This document shows, one piece after another, positions 8,591 to 16,224 of a DNA stretch of 64,000 nt. The stretch's first letter is position 1, and every line of letters begins with the position of its first letter. Both the position numbers and the translations under genes were made by a program. This DNA is from Streptomyces canus (lineage in GTDB: Bacteria > Actinomycetota > Actinomycetes > Streptomycetales > Streptomycetaceae). The stretch lies in NCBI RefSeq assembly GCF_030815415.1, contig NZ_JAUSWW010000001.1, forward strand, positions 8,742,001 through 8,806,000, in the 5' to 3' direction. The notes below the pieces were generated by a model. The model was not told the DNA's origin. It ran no database searches and saw only the letters and a list, made by a program, of their open reading frames with translations.

Positions 8591-9657
8591 ACCCTCCGAA
8601 GACCGACGCCCGCCGGCACCACGACCCGGACAGCCGGGGCTTCGCCAGCGACAACTACGCCGGCGCCCACCCGGAGGTGCTCGCCGCCCTGGCCCTGGCC
8701 AACGGCGGGCACCAGGTCGCCTACGGCGAGGACGACTACACCGAGAACCTCCAGACGATCGTCCGCAGCCACTTCGGCGCCACGGCCGAGGCGTTCCCCG
8801 TCTTCAACGGCACCGGCGCCAACGTCGTCGCCCTCCAGGCGGTCACCGACCGCTGGGGCGCGGTGATCTGCGCGGAGAGCGCGCACATCAACGTGGACGA
8901 GGGCGGCGCCCCCGAGCGCATGGGCGGCCTCAAGCTGCTCACGGTGCCCACGCCGGACGGCAAGCTCACGCCCGAGCTGATCGACCGGCAGGCGTACGGC
9001 TGGGACGACGAGCACCGCGCGATGCCGCAGGTCGTCTCGATCACCCAGAGCACGGAGCTGGGCACCCTCTACACACCGGACGAGATCCGCGCCATCTGCG
9101 ACCACGCCCACGCGCACGGCATGAAGGTGCACCTGGACGGCTCCCGCATAGCCAACGCGGCCGCCTCCCTGGACGTCCCGATGCGGACGTTCACCAACGC
9201 GGTCGGCGTCGACATCCTCTCGCTCGGCGGGACCAAGAACGGCGCGCTGTTCGGCGAGGCCGTCGTGGTCATCAACCAGGACGCCGTCAGCCACATGAAG
9301 CATCTGCGCAAGCTGTCCATGCAGCTCGCCTCCAAGATGCGCTTCGTTTCGGTCCAGCTGGAGGCGCTGCTCGCCAAGGACCTGTGGCTGCGCAACGCCC
9401 GCCACTCCAACGAGATGGCCCAGCGGCTCGCGGAGGGTGTCCGTGCCGTGCACGGCGTGGAGATCCTCTACCCGGTGCAGGCCAACGGCGTGTTCGCCAA
9501 GCTCCCGCACGACGTGAGCGTGCGCCTGCAGAAGCGGTTCCGGTTCTACTTCTGGGACGAGACGGCGGGCGTGGTGCGCTGGATGTGCGCCTTCGACACG
9601 ACCGAGGAGGACGTGGACGCGTTCGTCGCGGCCCTGAAGGAGGAGATGGCGCACTAG
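8587..9657 (+). CDS. PLP-dependent beta-eliminating lyase / threonine aldolase family
   Basis: 356 residues. The GTG at 8587 overlaps the SDR stop as GTGA, so translation is coupled. Fold type I PLP features: FNGTGANVVALQA, the His stacking region CAESAHINVDEGG, KVHLDGSRIANAA (cofactor Asp) and the Schiff-base Lys in DILSLGGTKNGALFGE. The family includes L-threonine aldolase (Thr to glycine plus acetaldehyde) and related lyases. Together with DUF6421 and the SDR it forms a three-gene unit, suggesting a shared amino- or hydroxy-acid pathway, which is inference. Confidence 0.9.
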   Translation: MNPPKTDARRHHDPDSRGFASDNYAGAHPEVLAALALANGGHQVAYGEDDYTENLQTIVRSHFGATAEAFPVFNGTGANVVALQAVTDRWGAVICAESAHINVDEGGAPERMGGLKLLTVPTPDGKLTPELIDRQAYGWDDEHRAMPQVVSITQSTELGTLYTPDEIRAICDHAHAHGMKVHLDGSRIANAAASLDVPMRTFTNAVGVDILSLGGTKNGALFGEAVVVINQDAVSHMKHLRKLSMQLASKMRFVSVQLEALLAKDLWLRNARHSNEMAQRLAEGVRAVHGVEILYPVQANGVFAKLPHDVSVRLQKRFRFYFWDETAGVVRWMCAFDTTEEDVDAFVAALKEEMAH

Positions 9658-9702
9658 CGGCCTCTCACATCATGCATAGATATGCGGTCGCCTGAAAAAG
9701 CA

Positions 9703-9741
9703 TTGACTCTCGGGTGATCGCATTCCTATGCTCTGCGGTCA
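9703..9741 (+). promoter_or_regulatory. Sigma-70-type promoter of a leaderless gene
   Basis: TTGACT at 9703-9708 and TATGCT at 9727-9732 are separated by 18 bp. The predicted transcription start falls at about 9739-9741, on or next to the ATG of the transglutaminase-like gene, so the mRNA is likely leaderless. Confidence 0.6.
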
Positions 9742-10334
9742 TGGAGCTGATCCAGAACACCCCTGACCTGTCCGCGTACTTGGCCGCCGACGAGGTCATC
9801 GACCATGACCATCCACGGGTACGCGAGACGGCCGCGCGCCTCGCCGCGGAGGCCGCGGACTCGTATGCCTATGCGCAGCTGGCTTTCGAGTTCGTGCGCG
9901 ACACCATCCCCCACTCGCAGGACTCCGGCGACCCTCGCGTCACCTGGCGGGCCTCCGATGTGCTCGAACAGGGCACCGGCATCTGCTACGCCAAGGCCCA
10001 TGCGCTGGCCGCGCTGTTGCGGGCCGAGGACATCCCGACCGCGCTCTGCTATCAGCGGCTGGCGGACGACGACGGGGACGGACATGTCGTGCACGGCCTG
10101 GTCGCGCTCCGGTTCAACGGGGCCTGGCACCGGCAGGACCCCCGCGGCAACAAACCGGGGGTGGACGCCCGGTTCTCCCTCGAAGGCGAGCGGCTGGCGT
10201 GGATTCCGGACCCGCAGTCCAATGAGGTGGACTACCCGGTGCTGTACGCTGAACCGCATCCCACCGTGTTGAGTGTCCTGCGGGCCGCCCCCGACCGGCC
10301 CTCCCTGTGGAAGACGCTCCCCACCGCACTCTGA
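9741..10334 (+). CDS. Transglutaminase-like domain protein
   Basis: 197 residues. Start ATG 9741 gives MELIQNTPDLSAYLAADEVI, the usual N-terminus, and matches the leaderless promoter. The Cys-His-Asp triad of the transglutaminase/papain-like fold is visible: Cys in QGTGICYAKAHALAAL, His in GHVVHGLVAL and Asp in WHRQDPRGNK. Such small bacterial proteins may be peptidases or cross-linkers; activity unassigned. No signal peptide, so cytosolic. It is followed by the B3/B4 gene on the same strand with only an 8-bp gap. Confidence 0.88.
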   Translation: MELIQNTPDLSAYLAADEVIDHDHPRVRETAARLAAEAADSYAYAQLAFEFVRDTIPHSQDSGDPRVTWRASDVLEQGTGICYAKAHALAALLRAEDIPTALCYQRLADDDGDGHVVHGLVALRFNGAWHRQDPRGNKPGVDARFSLEGERLAWIPDPQSNEVDYPVLYAEPHPTVLSVLRAAPDRPSLWKTLPTAL

Positions 10335-10342
10335 GGCAGCCG

Positions 10343-11047
10343 ATGACCTTCTCCCTGACCGTGTCCGACGAGGTACGCGCGCTCGCGCCCGGCTTCACGC
10401 ACGTCGCCGTCGAGGCGCACGGCCTCGTCAACGGACCCAGCACCGAAGCGAGTTCGGCGCTGCTCGACGACGCCGCCCGCCGTCTCGCCGTACGTCTGGA
10501 CGGGCGGCCCCCGCACGAGGACCCGCACATGGCCGCCTGGCGCGAGGCCTACACGGCGTTCGGCTCGAAGCCGTCGCGCACCCGCAACTCGGCGGAGGCG
10601 CTGGCCAAGCGGGCTCTGGCGGACGGCGGGCTGCCCCGGATCAACCTGCTCGTCGACCTCTACAACGCCCTCAGCGTCGCCCATCTGATCCCGGTCGGCG
10701 GCGAGGACATCGACCGCATCGAGGGTGGGATGCGCCTGGTGCGGGCGACCGGCGACGAGGTCTTCGTGACCGTCGCCGGCGGCGAGGAGGTCGTCGAACA
10801 CCCGGACGCCGGCGAGGTGGTCTGGCGCGACGAGCGGGGCGTGACCTGCCGGCGTTGGAACTGGCGCCAGGGACCGCGCACCCGGCTCACCGAGGCGACC
10901 GTCTCCGGGATCTTCCTGCTCGAGAGCCTCGCCCCGATGCCGGTCCCCGAGGTGGCGGCGGCCGCCGCCGAACTCGCCGAGCTGCTGGAGAAGTTCAGCC
11001 CCGGAGCGCGTATCGAGGTGCATGACGCCGACCCGGTGCGCGCCTGA
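10343..11047 (+). CDS. B3/B4 domain protein (PheRS-beta editing-domain-like)
   Basis: 234 residues from ATG 10343. The sequence matches free-standing B3/B4 domains: AWREAYTAFGSKPSRTRNSAEAL, RINLLVDLYNALSVAHLIPVGGED and GEVVWRDERGVTCRRWNWRQGPRTRL. In phenylalanyl-tRNA synthetase beta this domain binds and edits mis-charged tRNA. Stand-alone copies are common in bacteria and their role is not settled. The 8-bp gap from the transglutaminase-like gene suggests cotranscription. Confidence 0.85.
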   Translation: MTFSLTVSDEVRALAPGFTHVAVEAHGLVNGPSTEASSALLDDAARRLAVRLDGRPPHEDPHMAAWREAYTAFGSKPSRTRNSAEALAKRALADGGLPRINLLVDLYNALSVAHLIPVGGEDIDRIEGGMRLVRATGDEVFVTVAGGEEVVEHPDAGEVVWRDERGVTCRRWNWRQGPRTRLTEATVSGIFLLESLAPMPVPEVAAAAAELAELLEKFSPGARIEVHDADPVRA

Positions 11048-11061
11048 TCCGTCGCAGTCGC

Positions 11062-11074
11062 TAATCTCCCGGCA
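11062..11074 (+). promoter_or_regulatory. -10 box for a leaderless transcript
   Basis: TAATCT at 11062-11067 lies 6 bp before ATG 11074, the streptomycete leaderless arrangement. No convincing -35 was found. Confidence 0.45.
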
Positions 11075-12267
11075 TGCGTGATGGGGGAGCAGTGGACGAC
11101 AGCACGAGCGTGGACGCGGAACAGCCGGCAGGACCTCTCGCCCGGCTGAGAAAGCACTGGCTGCTCACCTCGGCCGTGGCGCTGGCCGTGCTGGCGACGG
11201 CCACGGCCGTGCCGGTCGTCCTCGCCGACTCCGGGGACGGCCCCCCGTGCCAGGAGATCCCCGCGTCGACCCGCGCGCTCGCGAAGGACCCGGCGGCCGC
11301 CACCCGCGCCCTCGACCCGGGCGACGAACTGACCCTGTTCGGCGCCGTGCGCGACCTCCTGATGCACGAGAACCCGTGCGGGGACGGCGGCAAGGTGCTC
11401 GGCCAGGTCGTCGACGCGGCCACCCGCGCCCCGGCCGGCGGCAAGCCCCACACCCTCGCCCAGGCCCGCGCCGCCTACGCGGTCGTGGCCGCCTTCGACG
11501 ACAAGGACGTGCCCGCCGGGATGGCGCCCGGCCTGGCCCGCCTGCTCGCCGAGTACATCGTGGACGCGAACCGCTACCTCAGCTCCGACGACGAGTCCTA
11601 CACCCCCGCCGCCGACGCCACGTCGTCCGCCCCGGACGACACCGGCTGGACGCCTTACGGCCGCTTCCTCGCCCCTGGTGAGGCACACGCCGACTTCGAG
11701 CACGCCCAGCCGTATTCCTCCGTGGGCGCCGACCCGGAAGCCCTGATGGCCGAACTGGCCGAGGACCCCGAGGCGTTCGCGATCCTCTACGACGCCCAGC
11801 GCGCCTACCTCGCGTACTACCTCGAACGCCTCACCCGGATGGGCACGGACCCCGACTACCACCCGGAGCCGGACCAGGACGGTACAGCCCAGTCCACCGA
11901 CACCTGGGTCGACATCGACCTGGAACACCTCGCCGACCGCGTCGGCACGCTGATGAACCTTCGGGCGCGCTACGCCAGGGAGGGCACCATCCCCGACCTC
12001 GCGGCCTTCGACAAAGCCGTACGGCAGCACACGCGGGGTGCCTACCGGGCGGCCGCGCGGCGGTTGAGCAGTCGGCCGCCGGTGGGGGACATTGCCGAGC
12101 GGCCGGTCTCCGGTCCGGTCGGAGGGGATCTGATGGACGGGCGGCACCAGTTGTTCACCGTGCTGGACGCCTGGACGAAGGCGCGGAACGTGCCGCGGGA
12201 ACGCGCGGCGGACATGCGGCAGTTGCTGGACGACCGGTACGTCAGGGCGCTCTGGATGACGTTCTGA
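11074..12267 (+). CDS. Membrane-anchored protein of unknown function
   Basis: 397 residues. The -10 box placed just ahead supports ATG 11074. A single hydrophobic segment at about residues 29-50 (HWLLTSAVALAVLATATAVP) follows an acidic, then basic N-terminus, so the bulk of the protein should be extracellular or periplasmic-side. After it come a Cys pair (PPCQEIP, ENPCGDG) and a mostly helical region (DPEALMAELAEDPEAFAIL). I do not recognise the family. It converges with the next gene, 6 bp between stops, which is also a single-TM unknown; the two may be unrelated. Confidence 0.75.
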   Translation: MRDGGAVDDSTSVDAEQPAGPLARLRKHWLLTSAVALAVLATATAVPVVLADSGDGPPCQEIPASTRALAKDPAAATRALDPGDELTLFGAVRDLLMHENPCGDGGKVLGQVVDAATRAPAGGKPHTLAQARAAYAVVAAFDDKDVPAGMAPGLARLLAEYIVDANRYLSSDDESYTPAADATSSAPDDTGWTPYGRFLAPGEAHADFEHAQPYSSVGADPEALMAELAEDPEAFAILYDAQRAYLAYYLERLTRMGTDPDYHPEPDQDGTAQSTDTWVDIDLEHLADRVGTLMNLRARYAREGTIPDLAAFDKAVRQHTRGAYRAAARRLSSRPPVGDIAERPVSGPVGGDLMDGRHQLFTVLDAWTKARNVPRERAADMRQLLDDRYVRALWMTF

Positions 12268-12273
12268 GCGGAC

Positions 12274-13296
12274 TCAGCCGCCGAGCCGCAGACCGGTGCA
12301 ACTCCGCTGCCGCACCTGCTCGCGGGCGAAGGCCGCGAGCAGCTTCCGCTTGTCGGCCTCGTCGACCCCGGGAGCGTCCTTGGCGGCGCTGAGGGCGAAG
12401 TGGGCCGCCTCGCCGTCGCAGCGGGCCGTCGCCGTACGGGCCGCGGGCAGGCGGCCGTCCTCGGCGATCAGACGGCCGCTCCAGTCGCCGTACCAGGCGG
12501 CGAACGTCAACTGGGGCCGCAGGTCGCCGGAGTCTGCGTCCCGCGCGTACAGGTCGCAACGTCCCACCGGACCCGCGTCGTTCATCAGCGTCGCGACCTG
12601 CCACTGGGACGTCTTGAGCAGTCCCGACTTGAGGGCCCAGCCGCAGGCGGTGTCCGCGGACCTGTCCAGAGAAACCGTCCTCGGGTCCTTCTCCGGATCC
12701 ACCGGTGCGGCGTCGCCGCCGGGCGCCTTCAACGGCTCGGCGCCGCAACCCAGCCGCTCGGACGCGGAGTTGGTGAGGGCCACGGCCGTCTCGTAGGCGG
12801 CGGGCGTGCCCCACAGGGTGTCCCGGCCCAGCCGGGTGCGCACCAGCAGCTTGGGCCGCCGGCCCTCGTCGTCCTTCTCGAGGGCCGGACAGGGCACCAG
12901 GAGCTGGAGGTCGCCGAACTTGTCGATGAAGCCCGGCATTCCGTCCGGCATCGGCGCCATGGTGTCGAACCCCGTCTCCGGGAAGACCGTCATCAACTCC
13001 CGGTCCACGTCGTCCCGTCGGGTGTACGCCTCCATCCGCAGCAGGCGGTCGCTGCGCAGTTCGTCGCCCTCGAAGTCGAGGGAGCAGCCGTAGTCGCCGA
13101 GTTCCGGATGGGAGGCGCTCGTCGCGTCCTTGAAGTGCGAGCCGTTGCGCCCGAGTTCCCGCACCGCGTCCACGGGCAGCGCCCCGTCGCAGGCCGTGCG
13201 CAGCAGCCACCAGTCGTTGACGTACGGAGTGGCGACCCAGCCGCCGATCCCCAGAACGACCGCGGCCGTGACCGACACCTTGACCCAACGCCGCAT
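12274..13296 (-). CDS. Membrane-anchored or secreted protein of unknown function
   Basis: 340 residues. One N-terminal hydrophobic segment (VSVTAAVVLGIGGWVATPYV, residues ~6-25) after two Arg suggests a signal anchor or uncleaved signal. The rest is Cys-containing and extracytoplasmic in character (TACDGALP, DYGCSLDF, VPCPALEK, ERLGCGAE, DTACGWAL, GRCDLYAR, RQRSCTGL), with eight or more Cys that could form disulfides. Two similar halves may exist: each starts near an acidic segment with a Cys and ends in a Cys-rich strand. Family not recognised. Confidence 0.75.
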   Translation of the reverse strand: MRRWVKVSVTAAVVLGIGGWVATPYVNDWWLLRTACDGALPVDAVRELGRNGSHFKDATSASHPELGDYGCSLDFEGDELRSDRLLRMEAYTRRDDVDRELMTVFPETGFDTMAPMPDGMPGFIDKFGDLQLLVPCPALEKDDEGRRPKLLVRTRLGRDTLWGTPAAYETAVALTNSASERLGCGAEPLKAPGGDAAPVDPEKDPRTVSLDRSADTACGWALKSGLLKTSQWQVATLMNDAGPVGRCDLYARDADSGDLRPQLTFAAWYGDWSGRLIAEDGRLPAARTATARCDGEAAHFALSAAKDAPGVDEADKRKLLAAFAREQVRQRSCTGLRLGG

Positions 13297-13468
13297 GCAC
13301 AGCCCCCGTAGCGAACCCCGGACATCTGACTTCCGGTCACCGCACGGACTCTATCGGGCCGAACTGCGCGCCGAAGAGGCGCGGGGCTGTGCCGAGACGC
13401 GGCTCCGCGGCGGGGTGTGACCAGCCTTCACCGGCCCGCGGCGGCAAGAGGACCGGTCCCGCCGAGTC

Positions 13469-14197
13469 TCAGCGGGCTTCCGCCGCCTTGACTTCCTCGG
13501 GCGTCGGCGCGGTCCCACCGAGGTGCGCCGGCATCCACCACGTGTCGTCGGCGTCCTTCGGCCGCACCGGATAGGCGCGCTGCGCGGCTTCCAGCATCTC
13601 CTGGACGCGCTCCCGCAGCTGACGGGTGATCGCGCCCGCGTACTTGTCCTTGGACGCCTCGATCGCCTCGCCCACCCTGATCGTGATCGGGATGTGGCTG
13701 CGCTTGAAGTTTTTGGGGTGGCCCTTGGTCCACAGCCGCTGCGTGCCCCACACCGCCATCGGGATCAGCGGGACGCCCGCCTCCTGGGCCATGCGCGCGG
13801 CACCGGACTTGAAGGACTTCAGGGTGAACGACGGCGAGATCGTGGCCTCCGGGAAGACCCCGACGATCTCGCCGGAGCGCAGCGATTCCAGCGCGTGCTG
13901 GTACGCGGTCTCACCCTGCTTGCGGTCCACGGGGATGTGCTTCATCCCGCGCATCAACGGTCCGGAGATCTTGTGCCGGAAGACGGACTCCTTCGCCATG
14001 AAGCGAACGAGTCGTTTCTGCGGGAGCGCCGCCAGGCCGTCGAAGATGAAGTCCAGGTAGCTGATGTGGTTGCTCACCAGCACGGCGCCGCCCGAGCGCG
14101 GGATGTTCTCCGAACCCTGGCAATCGATCTTGAGGTCCCACGCCTTGAACAGCGTGCGCGCGAGGCCGATAGCGGGTCGATAGACAAGCTCTGCCAT
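13469..14197 (-). CDS. Lysophospholipid acyltransferase (PlsC family)
   Basis: 242 residues. The acyltransferase H(X)4D motif is in VLVSNHISYLDFIFDG and motif III is FPEATISPSF (FPEA instead of the more common FPEG). The conserved GAARMAQEAGVPLIPMAVWG block follows. It transfers an acyl chain to lysophosphatidic acid or a similar lysophospholipid at the membrane. A 12-bp perfect palindrome upstream (14253-14264) is a likely operator. Confidence 0.92.
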   Translation of the reverse strand: MAELVYRPAIGLARTLFKAWDLKIDCQGSENIPRSGGAVLVSNHISYLDFIFDGLAALPQKRLVRFMAKESVFRHKISGPLMRGMKHIPVDRKQGETAYQHALESLRSGEIVGVFPEATISPSFTLKSFKSGAARMAQEAGVPLIPMAVWGTQRLWTKGHPKNFKRSHIPITIRVGEAIEASKDKYAGAITRQLRERVQEMLEAAQRAYPVRPKDADDTWWMPAHLGGTAPTPEEVKAAEAR

Positions 14198-14252
14198 GGA
14201 CGGGGTGGACCCTTCCTTCTCTGCTGGGAACGACGGCTCCCGGCGGGAAAGT

Positions 14253-14264
14253 TACGGCGCCGTA
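14253..14264. promoter_or_regulatory. Perfect palindrome TACGGCGCCGTA upstream of plsC-like gene
   Basis: This is a 12-bp perfect dyad 56 bp before the acyltransferase start, in a context resembling TetR-type sites found near streptomycete lipid genes. The regulator is not in the window. Confidence 0.5.
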
Positions 14265-14385
14265 GGTTTACGGCATCTCGCAGATCGTGCCCCAAGAACG
14301 GACCGGGGGCCAGTCCTCGTGCCCGTGAACGGCGAGATCCTTGTCACGTCGCCTGCTTGATCCACCTCGTGCTTTTGCGTCGCCT

Positions 14386-14802
14386 TTACTGCACGCGTAC
14401 CGTCGCCCGCCGTACGAGGAGGTACATCTCGCAGCCCAGGCAGTACCCGAACGCGGAGTTGAGAAAGGCGGCCGCGAGCGCCGCACCGGTCGCGGCGAGT
14501 CCCAGCCACGTCGGTCCGAGCGCGTAACCGGCGAGCCCCACGACGGCGAATGCGAGCCCGACGGCCTGAGCGAACCGTGGCGGCTGAGGCGCCTCGAACT
14601 CGGTCGGCGGGCCGAGCCGGGGCCGTACGGCCTTGCGGAACAGCCAGCCGTACGGCGAACGGGCCACTCCGCCCGCCGCGCCCAGCGCGAACGCCAGGGT
14701 CTGCCAGGCCAGGAGCCACACGTTGCCGGTGATCAGTACGACCGCCAGTACTAGGGTCGTCACGGCCGCCCCGAAGCGCGGTCCCCTCACGTCGATGTCC
14801 AT
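14386..14802 (-). CDS. DUF4395 membrane protein
   Basis: 138 residues with four hydrophobic segments: AAVTTLVLAVVLITGNVWLL, WQTLAFALGAAGG, FAQAVGLAFAVVGLAGYALG and WLGLAATGAALAAAFLNSAF. It ends in a Cys pair GYCLGCEMYLL, the hallmark of DUF4395. The protein is divergently paired with a membrane-anchored thioredoxin, a pairing seen often in actinobacteria. This suggests a redox role with the CxxC as partner, which is inference. Start ATG 14802. Confidence 0.85.
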   Translation of the reverse strand: MDIDVRGPRFGAAVTTLVLAVVLITGNVWLLAWQTLAFALGAAGGVARSPYGWLFRKAVRPRLGPPTEFEAPQPPRFAQAVGLAFAVVGLAGYALGPTWLGLAATGAALAAAFLNSAFGYCLGCEMYLLVRRATVRVQ

Positions 14803-14878
14803 GAATCAAGCATTCCGCATGGGGAACGGTCAGTGGCGCCGGGAATCTTTGCAGTCTCGTGAACGCTGGAGCTGGGTG

Positions 14879-15292
14879 ATGGCCGGAGTTGTGGTGTGTG
14901 TGATGGTGCTCGTCGCCGCGAGCGCCTATGGAGTGCTGCACAAGCGGCGGAGCGGGAGAGTACGCGTGCGCGGGCGGGACGACGGCAGGCGGCTCGGCGC
15001 GGCCGAACTGGGCGGGGAGTTGGGGGAGCGCGCCACGCTCGTCCAGTTCTCCAGCGCCTTCTGCGCGCCCTGCCGTGCCACCAAGCGGATCCTGGGCGAG
15101 GTGGTCGAGATGGTGCCCGGAGTCGCCCACATCGAGATCGACGCCGAGGCCCATCTGGACCTCGTACGCGAACTCGACATCCTCAAGACGCCGACCGTGC
15201 TCGTGCTGGACGCCGACGGCCGTGTCGTGCGGCGGGCCAGCGGGCAGCCGCGCAAGGCGGACGTCATCGCGGCGCTGGGGGAGGCGGTTTGA
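14879..15292 (+). CDS. Membrane-anchored thioredoxin-fold protein
   Basis: 137 residues from ATG 14879, with GGAG at 14868-14871. An N-terminal membrane anchor (GVVVCVMVLVAASAYGVLH) is followed by a thioredoxin domain with active site SSAFCAPCRATK and the cis-Pro loop LKTPTVLVLDADG. The domain probably faces the outside of the membrane and reduces or forms disulfides there. Its neighbour DUF4395 is divergent, about 75 bp away. A longer open frame upstream overlaps the DUF4395 gene and is not needed. Confidence 0.88.
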   Translation: MAGVVVCVMVLVAASAYGVLHKRRSGRVRVRGRDDGRRLGAAELGGELGERATLVQFSSAFCAPCRATKRILGEVVEMVPGVAHIEIDAEAHLDLVRELDILKTPTVLVLDADGRVVRRASGQPRKADVIAALGEAV

Positions 15293-15339
15293 CCCGGCTC
15301 ACGCGGACGGTGAGGCATCTCCCATATGCCGGGACGTAC

Positions 15340-15376
15340 TTGACTGTGCGCACCACCTATCGTCAGCCTGACCGTA
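15340..15376 (+). promoter_or_regulatory. -35 element and predicted leaderless start for the cysteine leader peptide
   Basis: TTGACT at 15340-15345 is 30 bp before ATG 15376. With 18-bp spacing the -10 position reads CAGCCT (15364-15369), which is weak, but the predicted start then falls on the ATG, as expected for leaderless leader peptides. Confidence 0.4.
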
Positions 15377-15456
15377 TGCCTTCGGAACTCCTTCTCTTCG
15401 GGCGGGTCCACGTCGACCTCGCCCACACGGCGAGCGCGCGCTGTCCGGGTTGTTGA
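15376..15456 (+). CDS. Short leader peptide with C-terminal cysteines (putative attenuator)
   Basis: 26 codons ending TGA 15454-15456. The body FGRVHVDLAHTASARCPGC fits the actinobacterial putative leader peptide pattern (R-x-H-x-D-L...S-A-x-C) that precedes sulfur-metabolism genes. It has two Cys codons in the last four, next to the stop. It lies 44 bp upstream of the flavin reductase gene on the same strand. Such peptides are thought to sense cysteine supply by ribosome pausing near the stop. The pattern is directly visible; the regulatory role is inference from that family. Confidence 0.7.
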   Translation: MPSELLLFGRVHVDLAHTASARCPGC

Positions 15457-15500
15457 GCACCCACGGACCCTCTCGCCCCTCCTTGCCGAAGGATCACTCC

Positions 15501-16010
15501 ATGACGGCCTCGCCGGAACTCCGTACCCCTCAGCTCGCTTCCGCCGACCTCCTGCGCTCCGTCTTCCGGCGGCACGCGGCGGGGGTCGCCGTGATCACCG
15601 CCGGTGGTGAGGGAGGTCCGGTCGGCTTCACCGCCACCTCCCTCGCCTCGGTCTCCGTCGAGCCCCCGCTGCTCTCCTTCGGGATCGGTGTCGGCGCCTC
15701 CAGCTGGCCGGCGATATCCGAGGCCGACCATGTCGGCGTGCACATACTCGGCGAGCACCAGCAGGAGCTGGCCGCCACCTTCGCCCGCAGCGGCGCCGAC
15801 CGCTTCGGCGCACCGACCGCCTGGCGGGAGGGTCCCGAAGGCGTTCCCGTCCTCGACGACGTCCTGGCCTGGCTGGTGTGCCGGGTCGCCGCGCGGGTGC
15901 CCGCCGGGGACCATCGCATCGTCCTGGCCGAGGTGCTTCTCGGCGATCCGGCCGGTGCCGGCCGTCCGCTCGTCTACCACCAGGGCCGGTTCGGCGGTCT
16001 GCGCGACTGA
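15501..16010 (+). CDS. Flavin reductase family (FMN-binding) protein
   Basis: 169 residues. ATG 15501 has GAAGGA at 15488-15493. The split-barrel flavin-binding features are VITAGGEGGPVGFTATSLAS and VEPPLLSFGIG, with the later VYHQGRFGGL end. It would use NAD(P)H to reduce FMN for a partner monooxygenase. The cysteine-ended leader peptide upstream suggests control by sulfur status, so a role in sulfonate or organosulfur desulfonation is plausible but not shown; no monooxygenase gene is adjacent. Confidence 0.88.
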   Translation: MTASPELRTPQLASADLLRSVFRRHAAGVAVITAGGEGGPVGFTATSLASVSVEPPLLSFGIGVGASSWPAISEADHVGVHILGEHQQELAATFARSGADRFGAPTAWREGPEGVPVLDDVLAWLVCRVAARVPAGDHRIVLAEVLLGDPAGAGRPLVYHQGRFGGLRD

Positions 16011-16224
16011 CGCCCACTTCTGCGAAGCGGTCGAGTTCCGATTACGCTGCGTTGCGAAGGTCACAGTTCAAAGCGCTTGCTTAGCGGGAACGAACTGGGT
16101 GTACTGACGAGTAATATTTCGTTCGGAGCGCGGGTCGCCCCGAACGGGATCGGCCGCTTGGGGCGCCTATGCTGCCTGCAAGTAGGCAGCAGAGAAATGT
16201 CGACGCAGCAGTAGGAGAGCCGGC
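16011..16224. promoter_or_regulatory. Intergenic control region of etfBA with an 8-bp dyad
   Basis: TATGCT (16168-16173) overlaps the left arm of TGCTGCCT-gcaagt-AGGCAGCA (16170-16191), a perfect 8-bp inverted repeat with a 6-nt loop. It could be an operator or a 5' UTR hairpin. Upstream, AAGCGCTT (about 16070-16077) is another short palindrome. The ribosome site AGGAG is at 16213-16217. Confidence 0.45.
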
